Notes: generated by a model from the sequence alone, not told the origin. Shown: positions 8,630 to 16,999, numbered from the stretch's first letter. The stretch: DNA of 64,000 nt from Nitrospira sp. (GCA_024760545.1 CP060501.1:3240036-3304035); one strand, 5' to 3'. Numbers and translations are program-made.

Positions 8630-8688
8630 GTCCATCATTGTGAACCCTAACAAGAGGTGCGGACACTACGAGACGGCTCAAACTGGTC
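8630..8688 (-). promoter_or_regulatory. 5' leader element of the 7-repeat gene (degenerate version)
   Basis: This is the counterpart of the leaders at 3772 and 5708. UUUGAGCC, UCUCGUAGU and GGGUUCAC are conserved in order and spacing. The outer helix GACCA/UGGAC keeps four of five pairs, and the inner helix UGAGCC/GGUUCA keeps six, counting a G-U. It is weaker evidence for structure than the other two but supports a shared element. Confidence 0.4.
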
Positions 8689-8737
8689 CATTTACCCACT
8701 CATGCACCAGTGTATGTTTCAGTGAACGGGGGCAGTA

Positions 8738-8767
8738 CGTATAACCGATCCACTTGGGTGAGGTCAA
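8738..8767 (-). promoter_or_regulatory. Sigma-70 promoter for the 7-repeat gene
   Basis: TTGACC (8762-8767) and TATACG (8738-8743) on the minus strand are separated by 18 bases. The predicted leader to 8591 is about 140 bases. Together with the leader element this promoter occupies most of the 400-base gap between the 7-repeat gene and the next paralogue. Confidence 0.55.
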
Positions 8768-8954
8768 GAGCCATCAGGCGGCGGTGGGCTGGGCTCTGCG
8801 GGAATCAAGTACCTACTGTGGGCAAGATTTTCGATGAGAATTGTGAGGCCGCTCGGGTCACTCACCCAGGGTGTGAGAACCGCTGGTGTTCGGACTAGCG
8901 GGATTGTGTGGGTCGTATACTGGTATGGCGATGTCGATACGGCGGCTCTATGAT

Positions 8955-8980
8955 CCGTCGGATCCCATAGGATCCGACGG
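8955..8980. other. Perfect 11-bp hairpin after the 5-repeat gene at 8996
   Basis: CCGTCGGATCC and its exact reverse complement surround a 4-base loop CATA, 15 bases past the stop codon of the minus-strand gene ending at 8996. There is no T-run on either side, so this is a strong 3' hairpin rather than a textbook intrinsic terminator. It could protect the transcript end. Confidence 0.6.
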
Positions 8981-8995
8981 CGAGTGGGATCATTT

Positions 8996-10582
8996 CTAGA
9001 ATAACGTTCTGACGATGACAACAGAGTATGGCTTTGATTCTCCGTTCGGGGCCGTAACGGTGATCGACACCGTCACGGGTAATAGTGGTACGAGGAGAAA
9101 GGGCTGTTGTCCTGTTGCGACCCCGGCTCCAGCCGTTACGTCACCCGACATCACGGCATTCGGATCGGATTTGGTTGCGGAGACGATTACACTGTCGACA
9201 CTGAACGGAACTTCCACCGAATACGTCGTTGTGCTCTGAGCAAAGTCGGGAACCAAGGTGCCGGGTGTCACCGTCAATGCCGACAGGTTGTTGTCGCTGG
9301 CCGGAGCAGCTCGGTTCACAGTGATCCGGTATGTCTTTGAGGTGCCATTCGGAGCCGTCACGATGATGGACACCAGCTTGCTGGTCCCCGGTCCATCGAG
9401 CGGGATAATTGCGTGTCCTTGATTGGGCACATCACCCGATATTACGGCATTCGAATCGGACTTCGTTGCCGTGACGGTCACTTCGGTAACGTCAGTGGCC
9501 ACATCCACCGTGTAGTTCAAGGTTCCCGAAGCAAATGGAGGAGCCAAGGCGCCTGGTGTGACCGTCAAGGCCGACAGATTGTTGTCACTTGAGAGAAGAC
9601 GGTTCACGGTAATCGTATAAGTCTTTGAGTCGCCATTCGGGGCTGTGACACTAATCGATACGATCTTGCTGGTCCCCGGTCCATCGAGCGGGATAATTGC
9701 TTGTCCTTGATTGGGCACGTCACCCGATATCACGGCATTCGAATCGGACTTCGTGGCTGTCACGGTCACTGCAGTGACATTGGTGGCCACATCCACCGAG
9801 TAGTTCAAAGTAGCCGGAGCAAACGCGGGATCCAAGACACCTGGTGTGACCGTTAAGGCCGACAGATTGTTATCGCCGGAGAGGCGGTTGACAGTAATGG
9901 TGTAGGTCTTAGCGGCGCCATTCGGCGCTGTGACAGTGATCGACACCTGCTTGCTGGTCCCTGGCGCATCAAGCGGGATGGTCGCTTGTCCTGTTGCGAC
10001 TCCTGCTCCAGCCGTTACCGAACCAGACATCACAGCAATAGGGTCAGATTTCGTTGCCGAGACGGACACTTGGGTAACCGAGGTAGCAACGTTAACGGTG
10101 TAGTTCAAGGTAGCCGGATCAAAGGCAGGGGCCAACGGGCCCGGTGTGACGGTCAACGCTGATAGATTATTGTCGCTTGATAAGGGTCTAATGACGTCGA
10201 CGCTATAAGTGGTTTCGCCTCCTGTCTGTGTCGTCAAATTGATGCTGATGGTGGTAGTCGATCCAGGAGGACCAAGTGTCACGATGCGCCCCTGCCCAGC
10301 ACTTGTTAGGTTCCCATTGATCGTAATCGTTGCTTTACTATCCTTGGGCCTGGCCGTCACTGTGACACTGGCCGTGGCTGCCGATACTCTGAATGCGTAA
10401 CTTGTGACATTGCTTGAAAAGGCCGGCTGGAGCTTCCCGGGGGTAATTCCCAAGCTCGAGAGTGGTACCTCAGGTTCATCCGAAACCGAGGCTTTATCCG
10501 AACAGCCAAAGGCGCTCAAACAAAGAGCGACGATCAGGGTAGCGGCTAGATATTGGCATATGGCAGTAACGGTTTGTTTCAT
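8996..10582 (-). CDS. Exported cadherin-like beta-sandwich repeat protein, 5 repeats (first of cluster)
   Basis: The product is about 528 residues. An export signal (MKQTVTAICQY, hydrophobic core, SAFGCSD, possible lipoprotein Cys) precedes five repeats. Repeat 1 is of the TITINGNLTSAGQGR type; repeats 2-5 begin DNNLSALTVTPG. Repeats 3 and 4 are nearly identical DNA 288 bases apart. In the last repeat the usual ATIPLDGPGTS segment reads QPFLLVPLLPVT, while the flanking sequence is normal; this suggests a short out-of-frame stretch between two compensating indels. The start at 10582 follows the paralogues; an in-frame GTG lies at 10609. Adhesion or envelope scaffold function is inference. Confidence 0.85.
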   Translation of the reverse strand: MKQTVTAICQYLAATLIVALCLSAFGCSDKASVSDEPEVPLSSLGITPGKLQPAFSSNVTSYAFRVSAATASVTVTARPKDSKATITINGNLTSAGQGRIVTLGPPGSTTTISINLTTQTGGETTYSVDVIRPLSSDNNLSALTVTPGPLAPAFDPATLNYTVNVATSVTQVSVSATKSDPIAVMSGSVTAGAGVATGQATIPLDAPGTSKQVSITVTAPNGAAKTYTITVNRLSGDNNLSALTVTPGVLDPAFAPATLNYSVDVATNVTAVTVTATKSDSNAVISGDVPNQGQAIIPLDGPGTSKIVSISVTAPNGDSKTYTITVNRLLSSDNNLSALTVTPGALAPPFASGTLNYTVDVATDVTEVTVTATKSDSNAVISGDVPNQGHAIIPLDGPGTSKLVSIIVTAPNGTSKTYRITVNRAAPASDNNLSALTVTPGTLVPDFAQSTTTYSVEVPFSVDSVIVSATKSDPNAVMSGDVTAGAGVATGQQPFLLVPLLPVTVSITVTAPNGESKPYSVVIVRTLF

Positions 10583-10637
10583 ATGAAGCCATCCATTTTC
10601 GATTGACACTGAAGGAATGAGGTCTTTTCAAACTCCT

Positions 10638-10683
10638 GTGAATCCACAGGGTAGAACTGGATACTACGAGAGGGTCCTAAATC
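10638..10683 (-). promoter_or_regulatory. Conserved leader motif upstream of the 5-repeat gene at 8996
   Basis: GATTTAGGACCCTCTCGTAGT followed by GGATTCAC matches the primary-sequence motif found before the three sister genes. The helices of the other leaders do not form here; instead CCUGUG-GAUU-CACAGG makes a local 6-bp hairpin. No convincing TTGACC/TATAC promoter is visible upstream, so expression of this copy may differ. Confidence 0.35.
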
Positions 10684-10821
10684 GGTCTAGCCCTACATAG
10701 GTAAGGGTTTGCCTGAATTTTAAGGAGCGAAGGATCCGAGGATGAAATTATTATTTTGGAGCTGGAATGCTGAAGGTGCCGGTAGTCACAAGTCTATCGG
10801 ACATCTTTGACTGCGAGGCCA

Positions 10822-12204
10822 TCACTGTCCGGTTCCCTGAGTGCCCTGCGGTTTGGCGAGAAGGTCGGTCTTGAGTGGAATCTGGGTGAGGAGATCAGGA
10901 CGCACTTGAAACACACCCTGCAGACGTTGGCCGGTGGCAAAGACAAGGTTTCCTGCATGGTTGCCGAGCGTCAGTTTTCCGATGGTTTTGCCGTCTTTGC
11001 CGGTGGCGACAAATTCCGCACTGGGCGCCAATAGTCCATACGGAGCCAGCGGCGCCGACTGCTTCATCACGCGTTCCTCGGCCGGCAGATTCGCAACTCG
11101 ACTGACGAAGAGATCCGCCGCCTCTTGGCTGACCTTATCCGTAGGCTGGTCTTCGAGCACCCACTCGCCGGTTTGATTGATCAAGACATACTGCTGATCT
11201 CTGGTTTTGACCGACAACATCGCGATATCCGTGTAGTCAAGGCCGAGGAGTCGTTTATCCTGCAGATTGAACAGCTCCTTGGTCAGGTCCTTGAGCAGCG
11301 CCGGGTTGATGTAATAGAGCGGCGCATCGGCTGTCGTTTCCGCAATGGCCTCGCCGCTTTGGGGATCGGGCTGATAGAGCCGGACTGATTGGTCGCCGGC
11401 GGCGGTATGTAGCGTGACCTTCACTTTTGGCGTCGTCAGGGTCTTGGCAATAGCGTCTCGTTCGGGGCCGGGATCGATGATGCCAAGCGCCTTCAGGTCT
11501 TCCAATCGAAACATCATTGAACGAACTTCATTCTGGTCTGCTTCGGCTTCGATCGGATAACGGATTTTCCACAAGGGCTTGGGCTTGTCCTTGGCCATAT
11601 TGTAGATCACGATTTCGGTCGTCGGATAGGTCAGGCGAACCCGCTCGATGTCGTTTTGCACGAATCTCAGCAGCTCTTTCCGGCGGAACGCCATCAAGGA
11701 TTTATTGATGAAGTCTTTCGGCGCCAGGTTCGTCAGGAGCACACGCCGGTCCGATACACGCAGCACATAGAGAGTATTTGAAAGGGGACCGCTGTCGCCG
11801 ATCAAAATCGTCTCTTGTTGCGTTCCGGCTGTGATGGTGAGAGTAGTCACCGGCTGTTCAAGCCCGAATGGCGCCAGTGTGGTGGCTTGCTCTTCAACCG
11901 TTCTATTCACAGCCCCCGTCACTAACGCTCGAATGAGTGCCTGCACCTCGCGGTTATCCGCATCCGTTTGAAGGGGGGTTACGATAGTCCACTTGCCAGG
12001 TTCCGTCAGCTTGAATTCGATCGGTCCCTGTGCGGTGGTGATGGAGAGTCCGGTGATCGCGGTTTCCGGGAAAAGCAGGAGGTGCTTCTGCTCGCTTTCC
12101 TGTTTCTCTTCTCGTTGCTTGGCGGGAAATTCGACGAGATAGAGGTAGCCACCCAGACCGGCCAGCACGGCGAACATGAGTAAAGTCGGCCAGTAGCGCG
12201 TCAT
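10822..12204 (-). CDS. DUF4340 domain protein of a Gld-like ABC system
   Basis: This 460-residue protein has one N-terminal membrane helix (YWPTLLMFAVLAGLGGYLYL) followed by a charged stretch and a long periplasmic region. The pattern ITGLSITTAQGPIEFKL, PGKWTIVTP, ADNREVQALIRAL is the DUF4340 module, which occurs more than once along the chain (a second copy around VLINQTGEWVLEDQP). It is the last gene of a four-gene operon, 3 bases after the GldG-like gene. Known relatives sit with GldA/GldF/GldG-type ABC transporters; the biochemical role is not established. Confidence 0.85.
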   Translation of the reverse strand: MTRYWPTLLMFAVLAGLGGYLYLVEFPAKQREEKQESEQKHLLLFPETAITGLSITTAQGPIEFKLTEPGKWTIVTPLQTDADNREVQALIRALVTGAVNRTVEEQATTLAPFGLEQPVTTLTITAGTQQETILIGDSGPLSNTLYVLRVSDRRVLLTNLAPKDFINKSLMAFRRKELLRFVQNDIERVRLTYPTTEIVIYNMAKDKPKPLWKIRYPIEAEADQNEVRSMMFRLEDLKALGIIDPGPERDAIAKTLTTPKVKVTLHTAAGDQSVRLYQPDPQSGEAIAETTADAPLYYINPALLKDLTKELFNLQDKRLLGLDYTDIAMLSVKTRDQQYVLINQTGEWVLEDQPTDKVSQEAADLFVSRVANLPAEERVMKQSAPLAPYGLLAPSAEFVATGKDGKTIGKLTLGNHAGNLVFATGQRLQGVFQVRPDLLTQIPLKTDLLAKPQGTQGTGQ

Positions 12205-12207
12205 AGG

Positions 12208-13731
12208 CTAGAGGCGGCGGCGTTTTCTCCACACGATGATGCCGGTGAGAAACGTCATGAGCGGAAGGAAGACGACCTGAATGTAAATCAACGCGCGTTC
12301 CTGCGTGGGGTTAGGCGTGAAGGGTCGCAACGCGGGCTCTTTTGGCGCGATGGAAATCAAGTCGCGTTCTTCTGCCAGCCAACCCGTCGTGTGGAGGAAA
12401 AAGTCGCTGTTGCCGGGAAAATTGAAAAACGCGTTGGACACAAACGTGGAGTTGCCGATCACCACGATAGCCGGACGCGGTTTCCCTTCTTCAGGAGCCT
12501 TCTTAGGCGCCAGCGCTGCGGCCATGGGTAGCGGTCCTTTCACGTCTTCCTTTTCGTTCAGGCTCACGACCCGGCCCTGCATATTCGTTTCAGCCCAACT
12601 GTTCGGCGATGTACGGGCAAGCGGCACGAAGTCCCAATCTTTTCCAACTAGTTCGTCGAACATCACGTGTCGGGACAGTGGCAACAGCACGGCAGAGGTG
12701 AGGTCCTGGGTGATCTCATGCTCAGTAAACGTCCTGACCAATAGTGCGGTAAGGTCTCCCTGGGCCAATCGATCCTGTAAGTCCACCAAGACCCCGGGAC
12801 CCAAGCCGAGTCCCCAATGGGCGAGCAGTGACTCCAAACCAGTCTGAGTGTCGGGGTCGGCCAGAACCAAAAGATGGCCGCCCTTCTCGACATAGTTCTG
12901 AATACGGTCCTGCTCCTCTTTCATCACAGCGCGGCGTGGGCCGGCCAAGACCAACACTGAAGTATTGTCCGGCACGGCCGATTCCTTCAGGAGCGAGATG
13001 GTGCCGACCTCATAGCCTTGACGAGTCAGGGCTTCTTTCGCAAGGGAAAGGCCGTTGCGATCCTTATCCTCGACACTCAGCTCGCTGTGCCCCTCGACAA
13101 ACACGATGCGTTTCTTGGCGTCCTTGGATATTCGAAGCAGGGCACCGGTCAATTCCACTTCAGACGGTGAGGTGACGCGGATCGTCTGGCCGTTGCTCTC
13201 AAAAATTGCGGTATCGGTTCGGAAGATTCCATAGTTTTGGGCAAGCTTTGGCTGTTTCTCCGGATCGATGAACTCTATGGTGAGCTTCGTGGAGGCTTGT
13301 CGATAACTCTCCAGTCGTTCCTTATAGGCCTGGTAGCCGGGATCTTTTTCCCTCGTGAAAACGGTGATCTTGACGTCGCGCGCCAAGGTTCGAAGGATCC
13401 GATGAGTTTGCGGTGCGAGCGTGAAATTCTGGTTCTCCGAAAGGTCCCAGCGTACTGAGTGCCGGGACGCCAAAAAGTTCATGATGACCAGAATACCCGA
13501 AACGAGCACGATCATGAGAAAGCTATTCAGCCCCATCTTGGTCGAACGCCGGCCTGAAAAGGCTTTGACGGTCTCGAAGTGCAGGACGAAAAACAGCACC
13601 AAGCAGATCAATGCCAACCCTTCCGCGATCGTGACCGCCCACAGCCAGTCAGGTCGAAGGCTGTACGCAATCATGCCCCCGATTCCGAGCACGACTCCGA
13701 GCAAGCCGAGGGGGAGAGATTTGAGGTTCAT
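12208..13731 (-). CDS. GldG-like auxiliary component of ABC transporter
   Basis: This 507-residue membrane protein has three N-terminal helices (about residues 5-25, 28-50 and 67-87), a large periplasmic domain and a C-terminal helix (QVVFLPLMTFLTGIIVW) ending KRRRL. The soluble part starts with SVRWDLSENQNFTLAPQT, then VKITVFTREKDPGYQ and IEFIDPEKQP, the signature of the ABC-type uncharacterised transport family that includes GldG. Its start overlaps the permease stop by 4 bases (ATGA), so the two are translationally coupled. It probably works as the extracytoplasmic part of the exporter; the substrate is unknown. Confidence 0.88.
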   Translation of the reverse strand: MNLKSLPLGLLGVVLGIGGMIAYSLRPDWLWAVTIAEGLALICLVLFFVLHFETVKAFSGRRSTKMGLNSFLMIVLVSGILVIMNFLASRHSVRWDLSENQNFTLAPQTHRILRTLARDVKITVFTREKDPGYQAYKERLESYRQASTKLTIEFIDPEKQPKLAQNYGIFRTDTAIFESNGQTIRVTSPSEVELTGALLRISKDAKKRIVFVEGHSELSVEDKDRNGLSLAKEALTRQGYEVGTISLLKESAVPDNTSVLVLAGPRRAVMKEEQDRIQNYVEKGGHLLVLADPDTQTGLESLLAHWGLGLGPGVLVDLQDRLAQGDLTALLVRTFTEHEITQDLTSAVLLPLSRHVMFDELVGKDWDFVPLARTSPNSWAETNMQGRVVSLNEKEDVKGPLPMAAALAPKKAPEEGKPRPAIVVIGNSTFVSNAFFNFPGNSDFFLHTTGWLAEERDLISIAPKEPALRPFTPNPTQERALIYIQVVFLPLMTFLTGIIVWRKRRRL

Positions 13732-14498
13732 TTCCAGCGTGTCGATTCCACGACTCGATGTGTGAGGAACAGCATGAGCGCCAGTCCGCTTCCGAAGTAC
13801 ACGAGATCGCTTGTGTCGATGAGTCCCCGCACCAGACGCTCATAGTGCTCCATGAAGGAGACATACGAGATGATTCGGCCTGCAGGGGTGTCGCCGAAAA
13901 GGCTCCCTAACCCGGAAATCAACCAGATCGTTAGCAGCATGCCGAAGCTGACAAAGGCGGCGACGATCTGGTTCTCCGTCAACGCCGACGCAAACACTCC
14001 CACGGAAAGAAAGAGGGCTCCCAACAGCACCATCCCCAGATAGCCGGTCCAGATGGGGTTCCAATCGAAATCGCTGAACAGCATCAATACAGTCGGCACC
14101 AGCACGGTTAGTCCCAAGAGGCCGAGATAAACCAGAAAGACACTGACGAACTTGGCGATGACTATCTCATTGATCCTGATGGGCGACGTCATCAGGAACT
14201 CAAACGTCCGAAGCTTGCGCTCTTCCGCGAACAATCGCATGGTCAGAATAGGCAGAATGAGCAGGAGGACGATACGCATGCTGGCGAAGAGATTTCGAAA
14301 GACCAGATCGTTCAAATTGATCTGGGCCATCCCCCCCTGCATCTGCATCAATTGGATGGCTTGCGCACCGGCAAATCCGACATAGAGATATGAGAGTAGT
14401 CCAAAGATGAGCAGAAAGACGGCCCCCACCACATAGACAATGGGGGATACGAAATACCCACGCAGTTCCTTGGCGATGACGGCCTGCACCGGGGTCAT
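13728..14498 (-). CDS. ABC-2 type permease, GldF-like
   Basis: This 256-residue integral membrane protein has about six hydrophobic helices. It starts with VQAVIAKELRGYFVSPIVYVV, which is characteristic of ABC-2 permeases of the GldF/NosY/CcmB kind, and has the EERKLRTFEFLMTSPI loop that contacts the ATPase. It lies 7 bases after the ATPase gene and overlaps the GldG-like gene by 4 bases. It should form the transmembrane channel of the exporter. Gliding-motility naming comes from Bacteroidetes relatives; gliding in this organism is not implied. Confidence 0.88.
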   Translation of the reverse strand: MTPVQAVIAKELRGYFVSPIVYVVGAVFLLIFGLLSYLYVGFAGAQAIQLMQMQGGMAQINLNDLVFRNLFASMRIVLLLILPILTMRLFAEERKLRTFEFLMTSPIRINEIVIAKFVSVFLVYLGLLGLTVLVPTVLMLFSDFDWNPIWTGYLGMVLLGALFLSVGVFASALTENQIVAAFVSFGMLLTIWLISGLGSLFGDTPAGRIISYVSFMEHYERLVRGLIDTSDLVYFGSGLALMLFLTHRVVESTRWK

Positions 14499-14505
14499 GG
14501 GGTGT

Positions 14506-15492
14506 CTACGCGTCCGTCCTTTCAGCAGAGGCCGTGCTGACCATAGCTTCCGTCGGATCTGAGAGATGGTCCTCGTGGCGCGTGAGGTGGAGGAACACGT
14601 CTTCCAATGTCATAGACACGGTGCGGAGTTCGAGCAATCCCCACTGGTTTGAGACCACCACACGTGCGATCTCGTCCCGCAGATCGTGACCCAGTTCGCA
14701 CTCGATGAGGAAAGTGCCCCCTGCCTGGCCTGGGAGAACATTCAAGATGCCGGAGATCGCACGGAGCTTCATCTCGCAGTCGGCCGGGCATGTCTTGAGG
14801 GTAATTGAAATTTTCTCCGATTGACGTAGTCGGGCCGACAATTGTTCGGGGGTATCCTCCGCGACGATCCGCCCCTTGTTGATAATGACCACTCGTTGGC
14901 AGACTGCCGTCGCTTCCGGGAGGATATGAGTGCTGAGAATGACTGAATGCGAGCCGGCCAGGCTCTTGATGAGTTCCCTGATTTCAATGATCTGTTTGGG
15001 ATCGAGACCGACCGTCGGTTCGTCGAGGATCAGCACCGGGGGGTCGTGCAGCAGCGCTTGTGCCAGTCCTACGCGTTGGCGATAGCCACGGGAGAGGTTG
15101 CCGATCAGCCGGTGGCGTACGGAGCCGAGTTCGAGCCGTCCGACTGATTGGTCGAGCGCTGATGTCAGCTTAGGTCCTGTGATCCCGCGAAGTCGTCCGA
15201 CAAAGGTCAGATATTCGGTGACCGTCAGTTCTTGATAGACCGGCGGAGTTTCCGGCAGGTATCCGATCTGCCGCTTGACCTCCAGTGGTTGATCGGTACA
15301 GTCATAGCCGGCCACTTTCGCACTGCCCTCCGTCGCCGGCATGAAACAGGTCAGGATCCGCATGGTGGTCGTTTTGCCTGCGCCGTTGGGGCCAAGGAAT
15401 GCCAAGACTTCTCCCTTGGCCACGGAGAAGGTGACGCGATCAATAGCCGTGTGATGGCCGTATCGTTTGGTAATGTTCTGAACGTCGATCAC
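14506..15492 (-). CDS. ABC transporter ATP-binding protein, GldA-like
   Basis: This 328-residue ATPase is the first gene of the operon. Walker A GPNGAGKT is at 34-41, the signature LSRGYRQ at 133-139 and Walker B VLILDEP at 153-159, followed by the switch His in LSTHILPEA. A C-terminal extension of about 100 residues (ALKTCPADCEMKL region) is typical of the ABC-2/GldA/NatA group. Translation starts at a GTG (15492), directly at MIDVQNITKRYG. The promoter at 15568-15596 drives this gene and the three downstream genes. Confidence 0.92.
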   Translation of the reverse strand: MIDVQNITKRYGHHTAIDRVTFSVAKGEVLAFLGPNGAGKTTTMRILTCFMPATEGSAKVAGYDCTDQPLEVKRQIGYLPETPPVYQELTVTEYLTFVGRLRGITGPKLTSALDQSVGRLELGSVRHRLIGNLSRGYRQRVGLAQALLHDPPVLILDEPTVGLDPKQIIEIRELIKSLAGSHSVILSTHILPEATAVCQRVVIINKGRIVAEDTPEQLSARLRQSEKISITLKTCPADCEMKLRAISGILNVLPGQAGGTFLIECELGHDLRDEIARVVVSNQWGLLELRTVSMTLEDVFLHLTRHEDHLSDPTEAMVSTASAERTDA

Positions 15493-15567
15493 GAATGCGA
15501 TATCGGTGTGAGCAACTGTGGAGAATGGAGCGGTAACGCTCTAGAATACGACAGCATTGACTCAGGG

Positions 15568-15596
15568 ATCTTACTCACTCCGTCGGAAGCAGTCAA
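15568..15596 (-). promoter_or_regulatory. Promoter of the Gld-like ABC operon
   Basis: On the minus strand TTGACT (15591-15596) and TAAGAT (15568-15573) are 17 bases apart. Transcription would start near 15561, about 70 bases before the GTG at 15492. No other good promoter is seen on this strand in the gap. Confidence 0.55.
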
Positions 15597-15955
15597 TACG
15601 GCCACAAGGACCACATGCCCTGAGGAAACACGACTGCGCAGTGGTATGGCTATTCGGACGTGAACGTTCGTCACTCTGTGCTCGTCGATAGTTCTTCGTC
15701 TTCATTGCCCGGTCTGTTTCACTCTCAAGGTGTTGATTTAGACGTACTTCTCCTTTATATAGAGGTGCGCCGCAGGCCAGCTTCTTGCCGTTGCGTGTGT
15801 TTTCCCCCCTTGATAACGGAATTGGTGGACTCCATACGGAGGTGGGGGTGGCGGGTACTCCAGTCGGTATTGTTGAAGTCCTATGTCTCTCATAACCTGA
15901 TATCGACGTGTACGACGAACGGTCGATAGCAAGCCAAAGGGAGGCGAAACGCAGC
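15597..15955. other. Divergent intergenic region with no recognised gene
   Basis: This stretch lies between the ABC operon promoter and the RlpA gene. A weak plus-strand promoter candidate is TTGATA (15810-15815), 17 bases, CATACG (15833-15838). A homopolymer CCCCCC run is at 15804-15809. No coding pattern with a ribosome site, RNA gene or repeat was found. Confidence 0.4.
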
Positions 15956-16591
15956 ATGTACACAGACATCCACCACAGCTGGTCCTCATCGTATAAGCAT
16001 TGTGCAATGGTTCTATGTCTTTCGTTGGGAGCCTGTTCTTGGATTCCCAAAGGGGATATGCAACTCGATGTCGGGATCAAGGATCGAGGAGTAGCTTCAT
16101 GGTACGGTGAACAGTTTCACGGAAAACAAGCTGCGAATGGCGAGCTATTCGATATGGAAGCCCTGACGGCTGCGCATAGAACTATTCCTCTTGGGAGTGT
16201 GGTGCGTGTGGTTAATTTGACCAATGGGAAACACCTCTATGTGCGGATTACCGACCGTGGTCCTTACGAAAAAGGCCGGATTCTTGATCTTTCCCGTCGT
16301 GCGGCCGTGCAGTTGGGTATGGAGCATGAAGGGTTGGCGCATGTGCAAGTGGAGATCGTCGGTGAGCGCCATCCGGAGCTGATCTTGCTTTCAGAACGAT
16401 TCTCAGAACGAGCGACCTCACTTCTTGCCGCTGCCGGGCCGGAATTTGACCGGACGTCACCTGGTATGGTTTCGCCAGCTCGAAATTTCATAGGTGATCT
16501 TTGGATCGAGAGGCGCAATCGCTGGGCGCTTGCGATGCTCGTTGCGGATCATCCGGCGCAGGTTCCGGTCGCCTCATTGGTCATCAACTAA
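15956..16591 (+). CDS. rlpA: RlpA-family septal ring lytic transglycosylase lipoprotein
   Basis: RlpA proteins are outer-membrane or periplasmic lipoproteins with a double-psi beta-barrel (DPBB) that cleaves naked glycan strands at the septum. The DPBB motifs are all present: GVASWYG, HGKQAANGELFDM, TAAHRTIPLGSVVRV, VRITDRGPY and ILDLSRRAA. The lipobox LGAC places the lipidated Cys at residue 27. No C-terminal SPOR domain is visible; the protein ends after a 60-residue tail. The ATG at 15956 is chosen because GGGAGGCG lies upstream and it gives a normal signal; a GTG at 15908 is in frame. Catalytic activity in this lineage is inferred from family. Confidence 0.88.
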   Translation: MYTDIHHSWSSSYKHCAMVLCLSLGACSWIPKGDMQLDVGIKDRGVASWYGEQFHGKQAANGELFDMEALTAAHRTIPLGSVVRVVNLTNGKHLYVRITDRGPYEKGRILDLSRRAAVQLGMEHEGLAHVQVEIVGERHPELILLSERFSERATSLLAAAGPEFDRTSPGMVSPARNFIGDLWIERRNRWALAMLVADHPAQVPVASLVIN

Positions 16592-16663
16592 GTTCAGCCT
16601 ATTCCGCAGGCTTCCCGGTCTGCTCCTCGCCAACGACCCCGTATGCTGGTTGTCCACTCGAGG

Positions 16664-16693
16664 TTGACAGTGCGCAAAGCTCTCTACTAGACT
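16664..16693 (+). promoter_or_regulatory. Promoter of the small basic protein gene
   Basis: A perfect TTGACA (16664-16669), 18 bases and TAGACT (16688-16693) form a good sigma-70 promoter about 60 bases before the ATG at 16753. Confidence 0.55.
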
Positions 16694-16752
16694 GCACCTT
16701 CTCGTCGTCACCGTACAATACGTAAGTCTATTCGAAGGGGAGGCACAGATCG

Positions 16753-16962
16753 ATGGCCAAGAAGCGAGCCGCGGAACCGGATGAAGCCAGGTTGAAAAAG
16801 AAGATTACAGCGAAGCTCACCAACCACGGCAATCCTGAAGGGGATTCCGCGGTAAGATCACTCAAGAAACGATTGAAGAGGGAGCAGCGGAAACGGCGGG
16901 CGCTTGCACTGCGAAAAAAGCGGGCGGCTGGAAGCAAAGGTGCGGCGGCTACCTCTGCCTAG
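16753..16962 (+). CDS. Small Lys/Arg-rich hypothetical protein
   Basis: This 69-residue, very basic protein is rich in Lys, Arg and Ala (ARLKKKITAKL, LKKRLKREQRKRRALALRKKRAAG). It has a clear ribosome site (GAAGGGGAGG) and its own promoter. Length and composition resemble small nucleic-acid-binding or ribosome-associated proteins, but no family is recognised. The following HEAT-repeat gene starts about 38 bases later and may be co-transcribed. Confidence 0.7.
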   Translation: MAKKRAAEPDEARLKKKITAKLTNHGNPEGDSAVRSLKKRLKREQRKRRALALRKKRAAGSKGAAATSA

Positions 16963-16999
16963 TCTAGCGGGTGCCGCAGTCGTGTCTGGTACTGATTCA

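Noticed and set aside
2437-10582. Regular DNA repeats as a CRISPR array
   Set aside because: The repeat unit is about 290-300 bases, in frame and protein coding; no short identical repeats with unique spacers and no cas genes.
2768-10586. Many open frames on the plus strand across the repeat-protein genes
   Set aside because: They are mirror frames of the minus-strand repeats: no ribosome sites, their repeat spacing follows the coding strand, and the minus frames have signal peptides and a known repeat family.
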